A stretch of DNA of 64,000 bases. It comes from Spirochaetota bacterium (GTDB lineage Bacteria; Spirochaetota; Spirochaetia; Treponematales; Treponemataceae). The stretch covers positions 1 through 64,000 of the forward strand of contig JAEEQG010000007.1 in the NCBI GenBank assembly GCA_016285185.1, in the 5' to 3' direction. A program made the position numbers and the translations under genes. This document shows positions 24,597 to 31,995 of the stretch, in pieces. Below the pieces are notes generated by a model that ran no database searches, was not told the origin of the DNA, and saw nothing but the letters and a program-made list of their open reading frames with translations. Every line of letters starts with the position of its first letter. Position 1 is the first letter of the stretch.

Positions 24597-25811
24597 TTAA
24601 TGTTCAAAAGTGTCAAAAAAGGCTCCGACATCGATGCCATTTACCTTTACACCTTTTTTATACAGTTTGAGAAGATTGTTCCTTCCCTCTCGTAAATGTT
24701 GCGAAGTTATACCGTAATTTATGGAACTGTCTGCTTCCAAAAAGGCGGCTATGTGATCAGAAGCACGTACAAGTTTACCGTCTACAGGAAAATAAGAGGC
24801 ACTGTTAAATTTGGTGTTAAGGTCTTCAAATGAAACATGCTGAACATTTACATCGGCAAATCGGATTCGGTTTTCAAATTCATCGCTTGTAAAATAGAGA
24901 AGTTCTTCCGCATAAAAGTCTTCCATAAGCGGATACAATTCTTCATGCACGATTTTGTCTTCTATGTCTTTGACAATGGAAGGAAGTTCCCGTGTTGCCT
25001 GTTTTACCGGCGAGATAATGTCGCGGGTAACAGCTTCCGGCAGATCGTGGAATAAAGCTGAAAAAAAGTTGTTGTAGACACGAGCTTTACACATTTCAGC
25101 GCCACATTCCCGTCCGAGTATCAGGGTAATGATGGCGACAAAAAATGAATGACCTAAAACCGTTGTCTTGGGAACTCTCGGAGTTTGGTTCCATCTTGTC
25201 TGAAACCTTAATTTTTCTATCATAAGCAGAAATTCATAAGGTTTCTGTTTTGTCAAAAGCAGCTGAAGTCCTTTAAAATCCAAATACTCACCTATATCCT
25301 CATTCAGTTCCTTTTCTATTTTTGCCAGTCGGATTGATTCATTAAGAGGCGCAAGCATTTCGAATTCACGCATGGTTGAATATTTGTGTGCAGCTCTGAA
25401 TATGCGCATTTCAAGAGTTTCCTCCTGCTGCTTGTTTGTGTTCTGGTCAATGTATTTTTTGAACTTGTATTTTAAATCTTCATCCGTGATAAGTGTTTCG
25501 TACTGTTCAAACACCCATTCATTGAGTTTTGCATATTCTGCCGGATACTGTTTGCGTATCATTCTTTGTACGGGAGATTTTATGTCACACAAGGCGATTT
25601 TTCGGAGCAGTTCAAAAAGAGAAGCATATATCAACCATTCCCAGTCAATCTTCTTACCTTTTTGTTCTTCAAATTTACCAATTATATAAACCAGAACCAT
25701 TTTTTCGGCTGACTTGTCCATCTCGATGAGATCAAAGGGTCTTATAAGATCGTTCCAGCGTTCAATGGAAAAACCTTCAAAAATTTTTAGTGCAAAATCT
25801 TTTTGTAACAT
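24597..25811 (-). CDS. HD-domain phosphohydrolase (YfbR-like HD)
   Basis: 404 residues. The C-terminal half carries the HD signature: GHSFFVAIITLILGRE (first His), then SALFHDLPEAVTRDI (H-D), then a later DHIAAF. The HDLPE form resembles YfbR-type nucleotidase HD proteins. Residues 1-185 are helical, charged and unassigned (FALKIFEGFSIERWNDLI, VQRMIRKQYPAEY). Likely a cytoplasmic metal-dependent phosphatase or nucleotidase; substrate unknown. It has its own promoter and CGGAG before the ATG, and lies upstream of the transporter operon with only 65 bases between. Confidence 0.78.
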   Translation of the reverse strand: MLQKDFALKIFEGFSIERWNDLIRPFDLIEMDKSAEKMVLVYIIGKFEEQKGKKIDWEWLIYASLFELLRKIALCDIKSPVQRMIRKQYPAEYAKLNEWVFEQYETLITDEDLKYKFKKYIDQNTNKQQEETLEMRIFRAAHKYSTMREFEMLAPLNESIRLAKIEKELNEDIGEYLDFKGLQLLLTKQKPYEFLLMIEKLRFQTRWNQTPRVPKTTVLGHSFFVAIITLILGRECGAEMCKARVYNNFFSALFHDLPEAVTRDIISPVKQATRELPSIVKDIEDKIVHEELYPLMEDFYAEELLYFTSDEFENRIRFADVNVQHVSFEDLNTKFNSASYFPVDGKLVRASDHIAAFLEADSSINYGITSQHLREGRNNLLKLYKKGVKVNGIDVGAFFDTFEH

Positions 25812-25829
25812 TTAAAACTCCGTAATCCT

Positions 25830-25858
25830 ATGCTAACATTTCTGTTATGAATTTGCAA
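25830..25858 (-). promoter_or_regulatory. Promoter of the HD-domain gene
   Basis: Reverse strand TTGCAA, 17-base spacer, TAGCAT preceded by TGT (extended -10). Confidence 0.5.
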
Positions 25859-25958
25859 ATTTGGTAAGGAATTTTTTATTGTGAATTCTCCAGAATCTCA
25901 TTTTTGACATATATCTCAAAAGCCGTATTTTTTTTTGAGTCCAAAATAGAAAAAATGC

Positions 25959-25987
25959 TTGACTTTATATATAGTGTGATGTAGGCT
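25959..25987 (+). promoter_or_regulatory. Putative promoter of nrdR-nrdD
   Basis: TTGACT, 17-base spacer, TAGGCT. The -35 is good, the -10 weak. NrdR box 1 lies inside it, as expected for repression. Confidence 0.4.
25962..25977 (+). promoter_or_regulatory. NrdR box 1 upstream of nrdR-nrdD
   Basis: ACTTTATATATAGTGT matches the known NrdR consensus ACACTATATATAGTGT at 14 of 16 positions. Paired with box 2 about 41 bases away, close to four helical turns. Confidence 0.7.
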
Positions 25988-26002
25988 TGTAGAGATGAGT
26001 AT

Positions 26003-26017
26003 ACCACTATATGTGGT
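26003..26017 (+). promoter_or_regulatory. NrdR box 2 upstream of nrdR-nrdD
   Basis: ACCACTATATGTGGT, perfect ACCAC/GTGGT arms around TATAT, 18 bases before the nrdR ATG. It matches the NrdR box core CACTATAT-TG, supporting autoregulation. Confidence 0.65.
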
Positions 26018-26035
26018 TAACCTCTGGGGTGGGTT

Positions 26036-26497
26036 ATGCGTTGCCCGTATTGTGGCAGTTTTGATGATAAAGTAATAGAATCTCGTACTATGGCCAACGG
26101 TGAAAGTATCCGCAGAAGAAGAGAATGTATCAGCTGCGGTTATCGTTTTACCAGTTACGAACATATAGAAGAAAAGCAGTTCATGGTAGTAAAGCGTGAC
26201 GGAAGACGACAACCGTTTGACCGTACAAAGCTTGAAAAAGGCATTGAACGTGCCTTGGAAAAAAGAGCTGTTTCCAATACAGAAATCGACAATATAGTAA
26301 ACGACATTCAAGACAAAGCCGTAATGAAAGGCAAAATCTCAAATGAAATAACAACCCGGGAACTTGGGGATTTAGTTTTGGAAAAACTATTTGAAACAGA
26401 TAAAGTAGCTTATATACGATTTGCTTCTGTGTATCGTCACTTTGAAAACATTGATGAATTTATACAAGAGGTAAAAAATGTGGGAGGATTAGGGTGA
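26036..26497 (+). CDS. nrdR: Transcriptional repressor NrdR
   Basis: 153 residues, the normal length. Zinc ribbon with Cys at 3, 6, 31 and 34 (MRCPYCGS, then ECISCGYRFTSYE), followed by an ATP-cone (VVKRDGRRQPFDRTKLEKGI, ITTRELGDLVLEKL) that senses ATP/dATP. It represses ribonucleotide reductase genes when dATP is high. It is coupled to nrdD by a GTGA overlap and has NrdR boxes in its own promoter. Confidence 0.97.
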   Translation: MRCPYCGSFDDKVIESRTMANGESIRRRRECISCGYRFTSYEHIEEKQFMVVKRDGRRQPFDRTKLEKGIERALEKRAVSNTEIDNIVNDIQDKAVMKGKISNEITTRELGDLVLEKLFETDKVAYIRFASVYRHFENIDEFIQEVKNVGGLG

Positions 26498-28614
26498 GCG
26501 ACCAAAAAGAATTTCCGGAATGGAAGAACTTTCTTGACAACAAGGAAGAAAAAAGGGCGGGGCTTGTTATTAAGAGCGTTGTCAAGCGTTCCGGAGAAAT
26601 TAAGCCGTATGATTCGGATAAAATCACGGCTGCAATCGGAAAAGCCATTGAGGCTGTAGAAAAAAAACCGAATATGGAAAAAGCAAGGCAGTTGACAAAG
26701 GAAGTTGAAAAAAAACTTAAGGAAATGATGTCGATGCGCCATGAGCATTCTATTCCTGCTATTGAAGAAATTCAGGACATTGTTGAAAATGTTCTTATAA
26801 GTAATAAAGAAGTTGCGGTTGCCAAAGCCTATATTCTGTACAGAGCAAGACACGACGCAATCCGTGATGCGAAAAGTCTTATGCTCGATATAAATGACAC
26901 AATGGACGGTTATTTAAATCAGTCCGACTGGCGTGTAAATGAAAACGCAAATGTCAATTTTTCGCTCGGTGGTCTTATTCTTCACAATTCAGGTACAATT
27001 ACAGCAAATTACTGGCTGCGTAATATCTATTCGCAGGAAGTTGCGGAAGCCCACAAAACAGCAGCTTTTCATATACATGATTTGTCAATGTTCTCCGGCT
27101 ACTGTGCGGGTTGGTCTATCCGACAGCTGATTGCGGAAGGTTTGGGCGGTGTTCCTGACAAAATAACGTCAACACCTGCAACGCATCTTTCAACACTGGT
27201 AAATCAGATTGTAAACTTTCTCGGTATTATGCAGAATGAGTGGGCGGGAGCACAGGCTTTCAGTTCTTTTGATACTTATCTTGCTCCTTTTATCAAAAAA
27301 GACAATCTTTCAGAGAAAGAAGTCCGCCAGTGCATCCAGAGCTTTATTTTCGGTGTAAACACACCGAGCCGTTGGGGTTCTCAGGCGCCGTTCACAAATA
27401 TCACGCTAGACTGGGTATGTCCTGATGACTTAAAAGACAAGCCTGCCATTGTCGGTGGTAAGGAAATGCCATTTAAATACAGCGATTGTCAGAAAGAAAT
27501 GGATATGATCAACAAGGTCTTTATTGAACTGATGATTGAAGGCGATGCAGCGGGACGCGGTTTTGCCTATCCAATTCCAACATATAATATTACAAAGAAC
27601 TTTGACTGGGACAGCGAAAATGCAAAGCTTTTGTTTGAGATGACAGCGCAGTATGGTACTCCGAACTTCCAAAACTTTGTAAATTCAGACTTGAATCCGA
27701 GTGATGTACGTTCAATGTGTTGCCGTCTTCAACTAGACAAACGCGAATTGCGCAGACGCGGTGGCGGTTTGTTCGGTGCGGACGAGTTTACCGGTTCTTT
27801 GGGCGTTGTTACAATAAACCTGCCTCAAATCGGTTATCTTGCAAAGGATGAAAAACAATTCTTTGCAAGACTTGATTACCTTATGGATCTGGCAAAAGAA
27901 AGCCTCTGCACAAAGCGTAAGGTTATTCAGCGCCTTCTTGATGGCGGACTTTTTCCGTATACAAGCCGTTATCTTAAAAAGCTTGACAACCACTTTAACA
28001 CAATTGGATTGTGCGGTATGAACGAATGCTGCATGAACTTTTTGGGAACAGACATTACGACTGCAAAAGGCAAAGCCTTTGCGGAAAAAGTTCTCGTTCA
28101 TATGCGAACACGTCTTGCAGACTATCAGGAAACTACCGGTGAGTTGTTCAACCTTGAAGCGACTCCTGCGGAAAGTACTTCGTACAGACTTGCAAAACAC
28201 GACAAAAAGACATATCCGGATATTATCACATCAGGTGAAGAAGAACCGTTCTATACAAATTCTTCCCAGCTGCCGGTAGATTATACCGCCGATGTTTTTG
28301 AAGCTCTTGATCATCAGGAATCATTGCAGACCAAGTATACCGGAGGAACAATGTTCCACGTATTCATGGGTGAAGCTGTACGTGACTGGAAAACATGCCG
28401 TGATTTGGTTCGCTCAATTGCATCAAGTTATCGTATTCCTTTCTTTACGATTTCGCCGACTTATTCAATCTGCCGTATTCACGGTTACTTGAACGGTGAA
28501 CAGTTTGAATGTCCTAAATGTAAGGAAGAAGCAGCATACGAACTGCAAAGAAAGCTTACAAAGCTTGAAGCCGAAAGGGCAGATCTGTTGGCGGCCGCAG
28601 GACAGACAAATTAA
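26494..28614 (+). CDS. nrdD: Class III anaerobic ribonucleotide reductase core lacking the C-terminal glycyl-radical segment
   Basis: 706 residues with a GTG start overlapping the nrdR stop; GGGAGG lies upstream. N-terminal ATP-cone (VVKRSGEIKPYDSDKITAAI), then the catalytic barrel with NSGTITANYWLRNIYS, FHIHDLSMFSGYCAGWS, DVRSMCCRLQLDKRELRRRGGG, GLCGMNECCMNF and ATPAESTSYRLA. The C-terminus has the zinc knuckle SICRIHGYLNGEQFECPKCKEE, after which family members continue into R-V-x-GY-x-R-P-x-NWNxGK. Here the protein ends about 25 residues later in a charged helix with no glycyl-radical loop. That loop is encoded by the next gene. It should reduce ribonucleotides anaerobically only with that partner and NrdG. 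Confidence 0.95.
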   Translation: MSDQKEFPEWKNFLDNKEEKRAGLVIKSVVKRSGEIKPYDSDKITAAIGKAIEAVEKKPNMEKARQLTKEVEKKLKEMMSMRHEHSIPAIEEIQDIVENVLISNKEVAVAKAYILYRARHDAIRDAKSLMLDINDTMDGYLNQSDWRVNENANVNFSLGGLILHNSGTITANYWLRNIYSQEVAEAHKTAAFHIHDLSMFSGYCAGWSIRQLIAEGLGGVPDKITSTPATHLSTLVNQIVNFLGIMQNEWAGAQAFSSFDTYLAPFIKKDNLSEKEVRQCIQSFIFGVNTPSRWGSQAPFTNITLDWVCPDDLKDKPAIVGGKEMPFKYSDCQKEMDMINKVFIELMIEGDAAGRGFAYPIPTYNITKNFDWDSENAKLLFEMTAQYGTPNFQNFVNSDLNPSDVRSMCCRLQLDKRELRRRGGGLFGADEFTGSLGVVTINLPQIGYLAKDEKQFFARLDYLMDLAKESLCTKRKVIQRLLDGGLFPYTSRYLKKLDNHFNTIGLCGMNECCMNFLGTDITTAKGKAFAEKVLVHMRTRLADYQETTGELFNLEATPAESTSYRLAKHDKKTYPDIITSGEEEPFYTNSSQLPVDYTADVFEALDHQESLQTKYTGGTMFHVFMGEAVRDWKTCRDLVRSIASSYRIPFFTISPTYSICRIHGYLNGEQFECPKCKEEAAYELQRKLTKLEAERADLLAAAGQTN

Positions 28615-28632
28615 AATACGAAAAAAAGATTA

Positions 28633-28648
28633 ACACTAAATATAGTGT
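28633..28648 (+). promoter_or_regulatory. NrdR box 3, upstream of the glycyl-radical/redoxin gene
   Basis: ACACTAAATATAGTGT, a near-perfect palindrome and 15 of 16 to the NrdR consensus. Centre-to-centre distance to box 4 is 42 bases, four helical turns. Confidence 0.85.
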
Positions 28649-28655
28649 AAAAAGC

Positions 28656-28684
28656 TTGCAAAAAATCAAAAAGCACACTATATT
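28656..28684 (+). promoter_or_regulatory. Promoter of the glycyl-radical/redoxin-nrdG unit
   Basis: TTGCAA, 17-base spacer, TATATT, flanked and overlapped by NrdR boxes 3 and 4. It gives nrdG and the radical-domain gene a promoter separate from nrdD. Confidence 0.65.
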
Positions 28685-28690
28685 TAGTAA
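28675..28690 (+). promoter_or_regulatory. NrdR box 4, overlapping the -10 element
   Basis: ACACTATATTTAGTAA matches the NrdR consensus in its left arm and core; the last two bases of the right arm deviate. It covers the TATATT -10 element. Confidence 0.78.
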
Positions 28691-28703
28691 AGATGTAGTA
28701 AAA

Positions 28704-28726
28704 AGTTACCGATATATAATGTAACT
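28704..28726. repeat. Additional inverted repeat in the nrd intergenic region
   Basis: Perfect 6-base arms AGTTAC / GTAACT around an 11-base centre containing TATATAAT. It lies between NrdR box 4 and the SD of the glycyl-radical gene. It does not match the NrdR consensus; it could be a further operator or a second start site. Confidence 0.4.
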
Positions 28727-28756
28727 GAATTATTACAAGTTTGGGAGGAAAAAATT

Positions 28757-29296
28757 ATGGAAACAACAGGAAGAACTTTGGAAGCTATAGATGCTGAAAT
28801 TGCACGCACAAAAGAAGCTCTTGCCAATGTAAAAGGCAGCGAAACAGAAGTATATGCAAGAATTGTAGGTTATTACCGTTCTGTAAGAAACTGGAACAAA
28901 GGTAAGCGTGACGAATATAATCACAGAAAAATGTTTGTATATGACAATAAAAATGCTGCAGAGACCGTTATGGATAAAAAAGCAGCTGCACCTGTTGCCC
29001 ATACTGCAGAAGCAAATGAAAATACAAAGAGTGCTTTTACTCCTGCCCGCTATGAATTGTTTGCAAGGGCAACATGTCCAAATTGTCCGCCTGTAAAAGA
29101 ATATATGGCAAATGTAATAATTCCCGGAACAATGATTGACGTTGATTCTGAAGAAGGATTTGCCAAGGCTTCTGAACTCGGAGTTTTTGCCGCTCCTACA
29201 GTTATTGTTTATGATGCAAATGACTGTGAATGCGCAAGAGCACACTCAGTTTCCGAACTGGCTGCAATTTTTGAGCCGGTTGCAGCAGTATGCTAG
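28757..29296 (+). CDS. Separate glycyl-radical domain of class III RNR fused to a CPNC redoxin
   Basis: 179 residues. About 1-30 is helical. About 31-60 reads EVYARIVGYYRSVRNWNKGK, the glycyl-radical loop normally found at the NrdD C-terminus, with radical Gly at 38. About 61-95 is an Ala/Lys-rich linker. About 97-175 is a thioredoxin/glutaredoxin-like domain with ARATCPNCPPV (Cys107, Cys110), a cis-Pro in FAAPTVIVYD, and further Cys at 157, 159 and 179. I infer that the first part docks into NrdD as the radical subunit and that the redoxin reduces the active-site disulfide formed during turnover. TGGGAGG precedes the ATG; the 3' end overlaps nrdG. Either half alone would be recognisable; the fusion is the odd part. 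Confidence 0.85.
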   Translation: METTGRTLEAIDAEIARTKEALANVKGSETEVYARIVGYYRSVRNWNKGKRDEYNHRKMFVYDNKNAAETVMDKKAAAPVAHTAEANENTKSAFTPARYELFARATCPNCPPVKEYMANVIIPGTMIDVDSEEGFAKASELGVFAAPTVIVYDANDCECARAHSVSELAAIFEPVAAVC

Positions 29297-30009
29297 AAGG
29301 CGAAAACAGACAAAAGAAAATCGGAGCTCTGATAAAAACATCTCTGGTTGATTATCCGCAGAAAGTTGCAGCAGCCGTGTTCCTACACGGCTGTAATCTT
29401 AGGTGTCCGTATTGTTATAACGTTGAGCTTGTTACCGGAAAAACAGATGATTATGACTGCGTAACATATGAAGAAGTTATAGCTCACCTTGAAAAGCGTA
29501 AAAATGTTCTCTCCGGTTTTGTTATTTCAGGCGGAGAACCATGTATGAGTTCCTGTTTGGAATCACTAATACGGGATGCGCGAAGTATTGGTTATCTTAT
29601 AAAACTGGATACTAACGGAACTTTCCCTGAAAAACTTGAATCTCTTTTTTCAAATACAGCTCTTATTCCTGATTTTGTCGCTATGGATTTTAAAACAACA
29701 CCTGAAAAATACACCTTATGCGGAAAAGAAGTATCTGAAAAAATAAAAAAATCAATTTCCATTATTTCGCAATTATCATCTGAAAAGCGTGAATTCCGTA
29801 CGGTTCTTGTTCCTAATCTGGTAAATGAAGAAGATATTGCTGATATGGCACAATATTTACCTAAAGATGCAGCATGGCGTTTTGCCCGTTTTAGAAACGA
29901 CAATTGCCTTGATAAAAACTATGAATCTCTTGTGCCATATACACAGGAACAAATTGATTCGCTTGTGCGCATTGCCGCAAAATATATACCGGATTCTGTA
30001 TTGCGCTGA
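29290..30009 (+). CDS. nrdG: Anaerobic RNR activase (radical SAM)
   Basis: 239 residues. The radical-SAM cluster motif is CNLRCPYC (C-x3-C-x2-C) after FLHGC, with ISGGEPCM as the SAM-binding GGE motif. It uses [4Fe-4S] and SAM to place the radical on the glycine of its partner, here presumably Gly38 of the preceding small protein. Longer than the ~155-residue E. coli NrdG and closer to the NrdG2/PFL-activase-like type. The ATG overlaps the preceding stop by 7 bases, so the two are coupled. Confidence 0.94.
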   Translation: MLEGENRQKKIGALIKTSLVDYPQKVAAAVFLHGCNLRCPYCYNVELVTGKTDDYDCVTYEEVIAHLEKRKNVLSGFVISGGEPCMSSCLESLIRDARSIGYLIKLDTNGTFPEKLESLFSNTALIPDFVAMDFKTTPEKYTLCGKEVSEKIKKSISIISQLSSEKREFRTVLVPNLVNEEDIADMAQYLPKDAAWRFARFRNDNCLDKNYESLVPYTQEQIDSLVRIAAKYIPDSVLR

Positions 30010-30029
30010 TTAAACTTTAAAAGGATTTT

Positions 30030-30908
30030 ATGAACAAAAAACAAATACGGGCAAATATTTTACTATTCCTTACTGCCCTTATATGGGGATTTGCATTTTC
30101 AGCACAAAGATTCGGTGCGCAATATCTCAAACCCTTTTGGTTCAACGGAATACGCTTTGCCCTTGGCAGTCTGTCTCTTGTGCCGCTTATTGTTTATCGT
30201 AAAAGACATGGAACTTCTGTTCAAAATACTGCGAAGAACCTGCTCGTTGCCGGTATATTGTGCGGAATATGCATGTTTGCAGGTGCAAGTTTGCAACAAA
30301 TAGGTATTGAAACAACAACAGCAGGCAAAGCAGGTTTTGTTACTGGTTTGTATGTGGTTCTAGTTCCTGTAATAGGTTTGTTTATGGGGCGAAAAACCGG
30401 AGCCATGACATGGATTGCAGTGATAATTGCGTTGCTGGGACTTTATCTGTTAACTGTTACTGAAAAATTCAAAATAGGTAAGGGTGATTTAATTGTCCTT
30501 GTCGGTTCTCTTTTTTGGGCATTCCATATTCTGATTATAGACCATTTTTCGCAAAAAACAGATCCTTTGGAGTTATCAAGCGTACAATTTGCCGTTTGTT
30601 CCTTTTTCAGCCTTATCATTGCATTCTATACGGAAGAAATCTCCGCTGGAGCTGTTAAAGGTGCATTGATACCGATTTTGTACGGTGGTTTTTGTTCTGT
30701 CGGTATAGCATATACTCTACAGGTTGTCGCGCAAAAAGACGCTGAACCTTCCCAAGCATCATTAATTCTTTGCCTTGAGACAGTATTCAGTGTTTTAGGC
30801 GGTATGCTCTTATTAAACGAAGAAATGACATTAAGAAATATCTGTGGATGTTTTTTGATGTTTGGTGCAATCGTTATTGCACAACTACCGCAAAGAAAAA
30901 ACAAATAA
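30030..30908 (+). CDS. EamA/DMT-family transporter
   Basis: 292 residues with about ten hydrophobic helices in two EamA repeats (first: LLFLTALIWGFAFSAQRFG; second: GDLIVLVGSLFWAFHILIID). The pattern SLILCLETVFSVLGGMLLLNEEMT is typical of drug/metabolite exporters of the YicL/RhaT-like group. Substrate unknown. AAAAGGA lies before the ATG, 20 bases after nrdG, so it may be co-transcribed with the nrd unit, although no functional link is evident. A hairpin terminator follows the stop directly. Confidence 0.88.
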   Translation: MNKKQIRANILLFLTALIWGFAFSAQRFGAQYLKPFWFNGIRFALGSLSLVPLIVYRKRHGTSVQNTAKNLLVAGILCGICMFAGASLQQIGIETTTAGKAGFVTGLYVVLVPVIGLFMGRKTGAMTWIAVIIALLGLYLLTVTEKFKIGKGDLIVLVGSLFWAFHILIIDHFSQKTDPLELSSVQFAVCSFFSLIIAFYTEEISAGAVKGALIPILYGGFCSVGIAYTLQVVAQKDAEPSQASLILCLETVFSVLGGMLLLNEEMTLRNICGCFLMFGAIVIAQLPQRKNK

Positions 30909-30909
30909 A

Positions 30910-30940
30910 AAAGCTGTCTCTTTACAAGACAGCTTTCTAT
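30910..30940. terminator. Rho-independent terminator between convergent genes
   Basis: Ten-base arms AAAGCTGTCT / AGACAGCTTT with a 7-base loop. Read on the minus strand it is followed by a T-run, so it best serves the YegP-like gene; it probably also ends the EamA transcript. Confidence 0.8.
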
Positions 30941-30945
30941 AAATC

Positions 30946-31317
30946 TTATTCTTCAACTGTTGCAGCGTCAGGTGCATTTTTCTTTATTGATTCAATGCCC
31001 TTCAAGCAGCTTGCTTTAGCCGGATAGCTTTCACCGGTTGCAATAATTTGTCCATTTGATGCCTTAAGACGGAAGCGGAATTCACCGGCTTTATCTTTAT
31101 ATACTTCAAATTTAGGATTTTTTTCTGTTGCAAAGCCGTCTACGGTCTGATCTTCGATTGCAGCAACAGGTGCATTTTTCTTTACACTCTCGATGCCGTT
31201 TTTGCAACTTGCATCACTTGTATACACTTCAGATGTAGCAATGATTTCACCGTTGCCTGCTTTTAAATTGAATTTTACACCATTTTTGGCTTTTGAAATA
31301 ACAAATTTTCCTGCCAT
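30946..31317 (-). CDS. YegP/DUF1508-family protein, two tandem repeats
   Basis: 123 residues from MAGKFVISKA. The longer 170-residue ORF is rejected because AGGGGAT lies right before this ATG and the extra N-terminus runs through the upstream hairpin. Two DUF1508 repeats: FNLKAGNGEIIATSEVYTSD...NGIESVKKNA and FRLKASNGQIIATGESYPAK...KGIESIKKNA. Family members are small, soluble and of unknown function. Confidence 0.9.
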   Translation of the reverse strand: MAGKFVISKAKNGVKFNLKAGNGEIIATSEVYTSDASCKNGIESVKKNAPVAAIEDQTVDGFATEKNPKFEVYKDKAGEFRFRLKASNGQIIATGESYPAKASCLKGIESIKKNAPDAATVEE

Positions 31318-31330
31318 ATTATCCCCTGTA

Positions 31331-31368
31331 AAAAATAAATCTGTACATAAAATACGTACAGATTTATT
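31331..31368 (-). terminator. Strong hairpin ending the flg operon and overlapping the YegP promoter
   Basis: Thirteen-base perfect arms AATAAATCTGTAC / GTACAGATTTATT with a 9-base loop, followed on the minus strand by a T-run. It terminates read-through from flgJ. Minus-strand TTGCTA, 17 bases, TATAAT (about 31366-31394) overlaps the first arm. Confidence 0.75.
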
Positions 31369-31394
31369 ATAGACGTAAAATGTTATTTTAGCAA
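31366..31394 (-). promoter_or_regulatory. Promoter of the YegP-like gene
   Basis: Reverse strand TTGCTA, 17-base spacer, TATAAT. Initiation about 7 bases past the -10 falls inside the first arm of the hairpin, so transcripts made here would lack most of that arm and escape termination. Confidence 0.5.
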
Positions 31395-31414
31395 ATAAAA
31401 AATAAAGAAGTTGT

Positions 31415-31981
31415 TTATTTTCCGGCAAGCTGAAGATAAACCTGATCTGCCAGACCAAAACCTGCGGCTTTTGTCATTGCAGAAGCATATTCATCATAAA
31501 GCATGTCCTCATACATATCCTGAGCATATGAGTTTTTTTCACCGAACAGGTTAGTTTTACTGATTGTATTGCGCATTGAACCAAGCATGATTTTTACAAA
31601 ATATGATTCAAGTTCCAAAGCCTGTTCATACAGCTTACTGCTTTTGTCAATCTTTTCGGATGAAGCCATACCATGAGCACCGACAGCGTTTGCAGCGGCT
31701 CCTGAAGGCATAGCAGATTTATCTGCGGGATTTGCAAAGGCATTTGCCATTCCAGAAACAAAATCACCGTTAAGTCTGCCACTTTCAGTTATCTGTTCGG
31801 ATGAAAGAGAACTCTTGTTTTCCATTCCAGCCTGGATACCGTCAATCAATGCCTGAAACTTTGAAATTTCGTTATTGGTCTGAGCCATTTTTGAGGCGCT
31901 CATTCCAGCTATTCCGCCTGAAGGAATGTTTACAGAATTTGTTCTGTTATAAAACTCTGCTATGTTAAGTGCTGACGGCAT
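31415..31981 (-). CDS. flgJ: Flagellar rod-binding protein (FlgJ N-terminal type)
   Basis: 188 residues. The C-terminal ~80 residues carry the rod-binding domain (LYEQALELESYFVKIMLGSMR, YAQDMYEDMLYDEYASAM, GFGLADQVYLQL). No muramidase domain follows, as in spirochaetes and many other bacteria with single-domain FlgJ. It acts as a rod scaffold or cap in the periplasm. It lies 14 bases downstream of flgG in a flgF-flgG-flgJ operon. Confidence 0.88.
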   Translation of the reverse strand: MPSALNIAEFYNRTNSVNIPSGGIAGMSASKMAQTNNEISKFQALIDGIQAGMENKSSLSSEQITESGRLNGDFVSGMANAFANPADKSAMPSGAAANAVGAHGMASSEKIDKSSKLYEQALELESYFVKIMLGSMRNTISKTNLFGEKNSYAQDMYEDMLYDEYASAMTKAAGFGLADQVYLQLAGK

Positions 31982-31995
31982 GTGCTATTCTCCGT

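Noticed and set aside
27430-28200. Minus-strand ORFs of 80 and 155 aa
   Set aside because: They lie antisense within nrdD and have shadow composition; no SD or promoter seen.
26494-28614. NrdD truncated by a frameshift that removed the glycyl-radical loop
   Set aside because: No radical-loop coding remains in any frame right after the stop. Instead there is a promoter with two NrdR boxes, then the loop in a separate gene with its own SD, so the split is organised rather than a recent accident.
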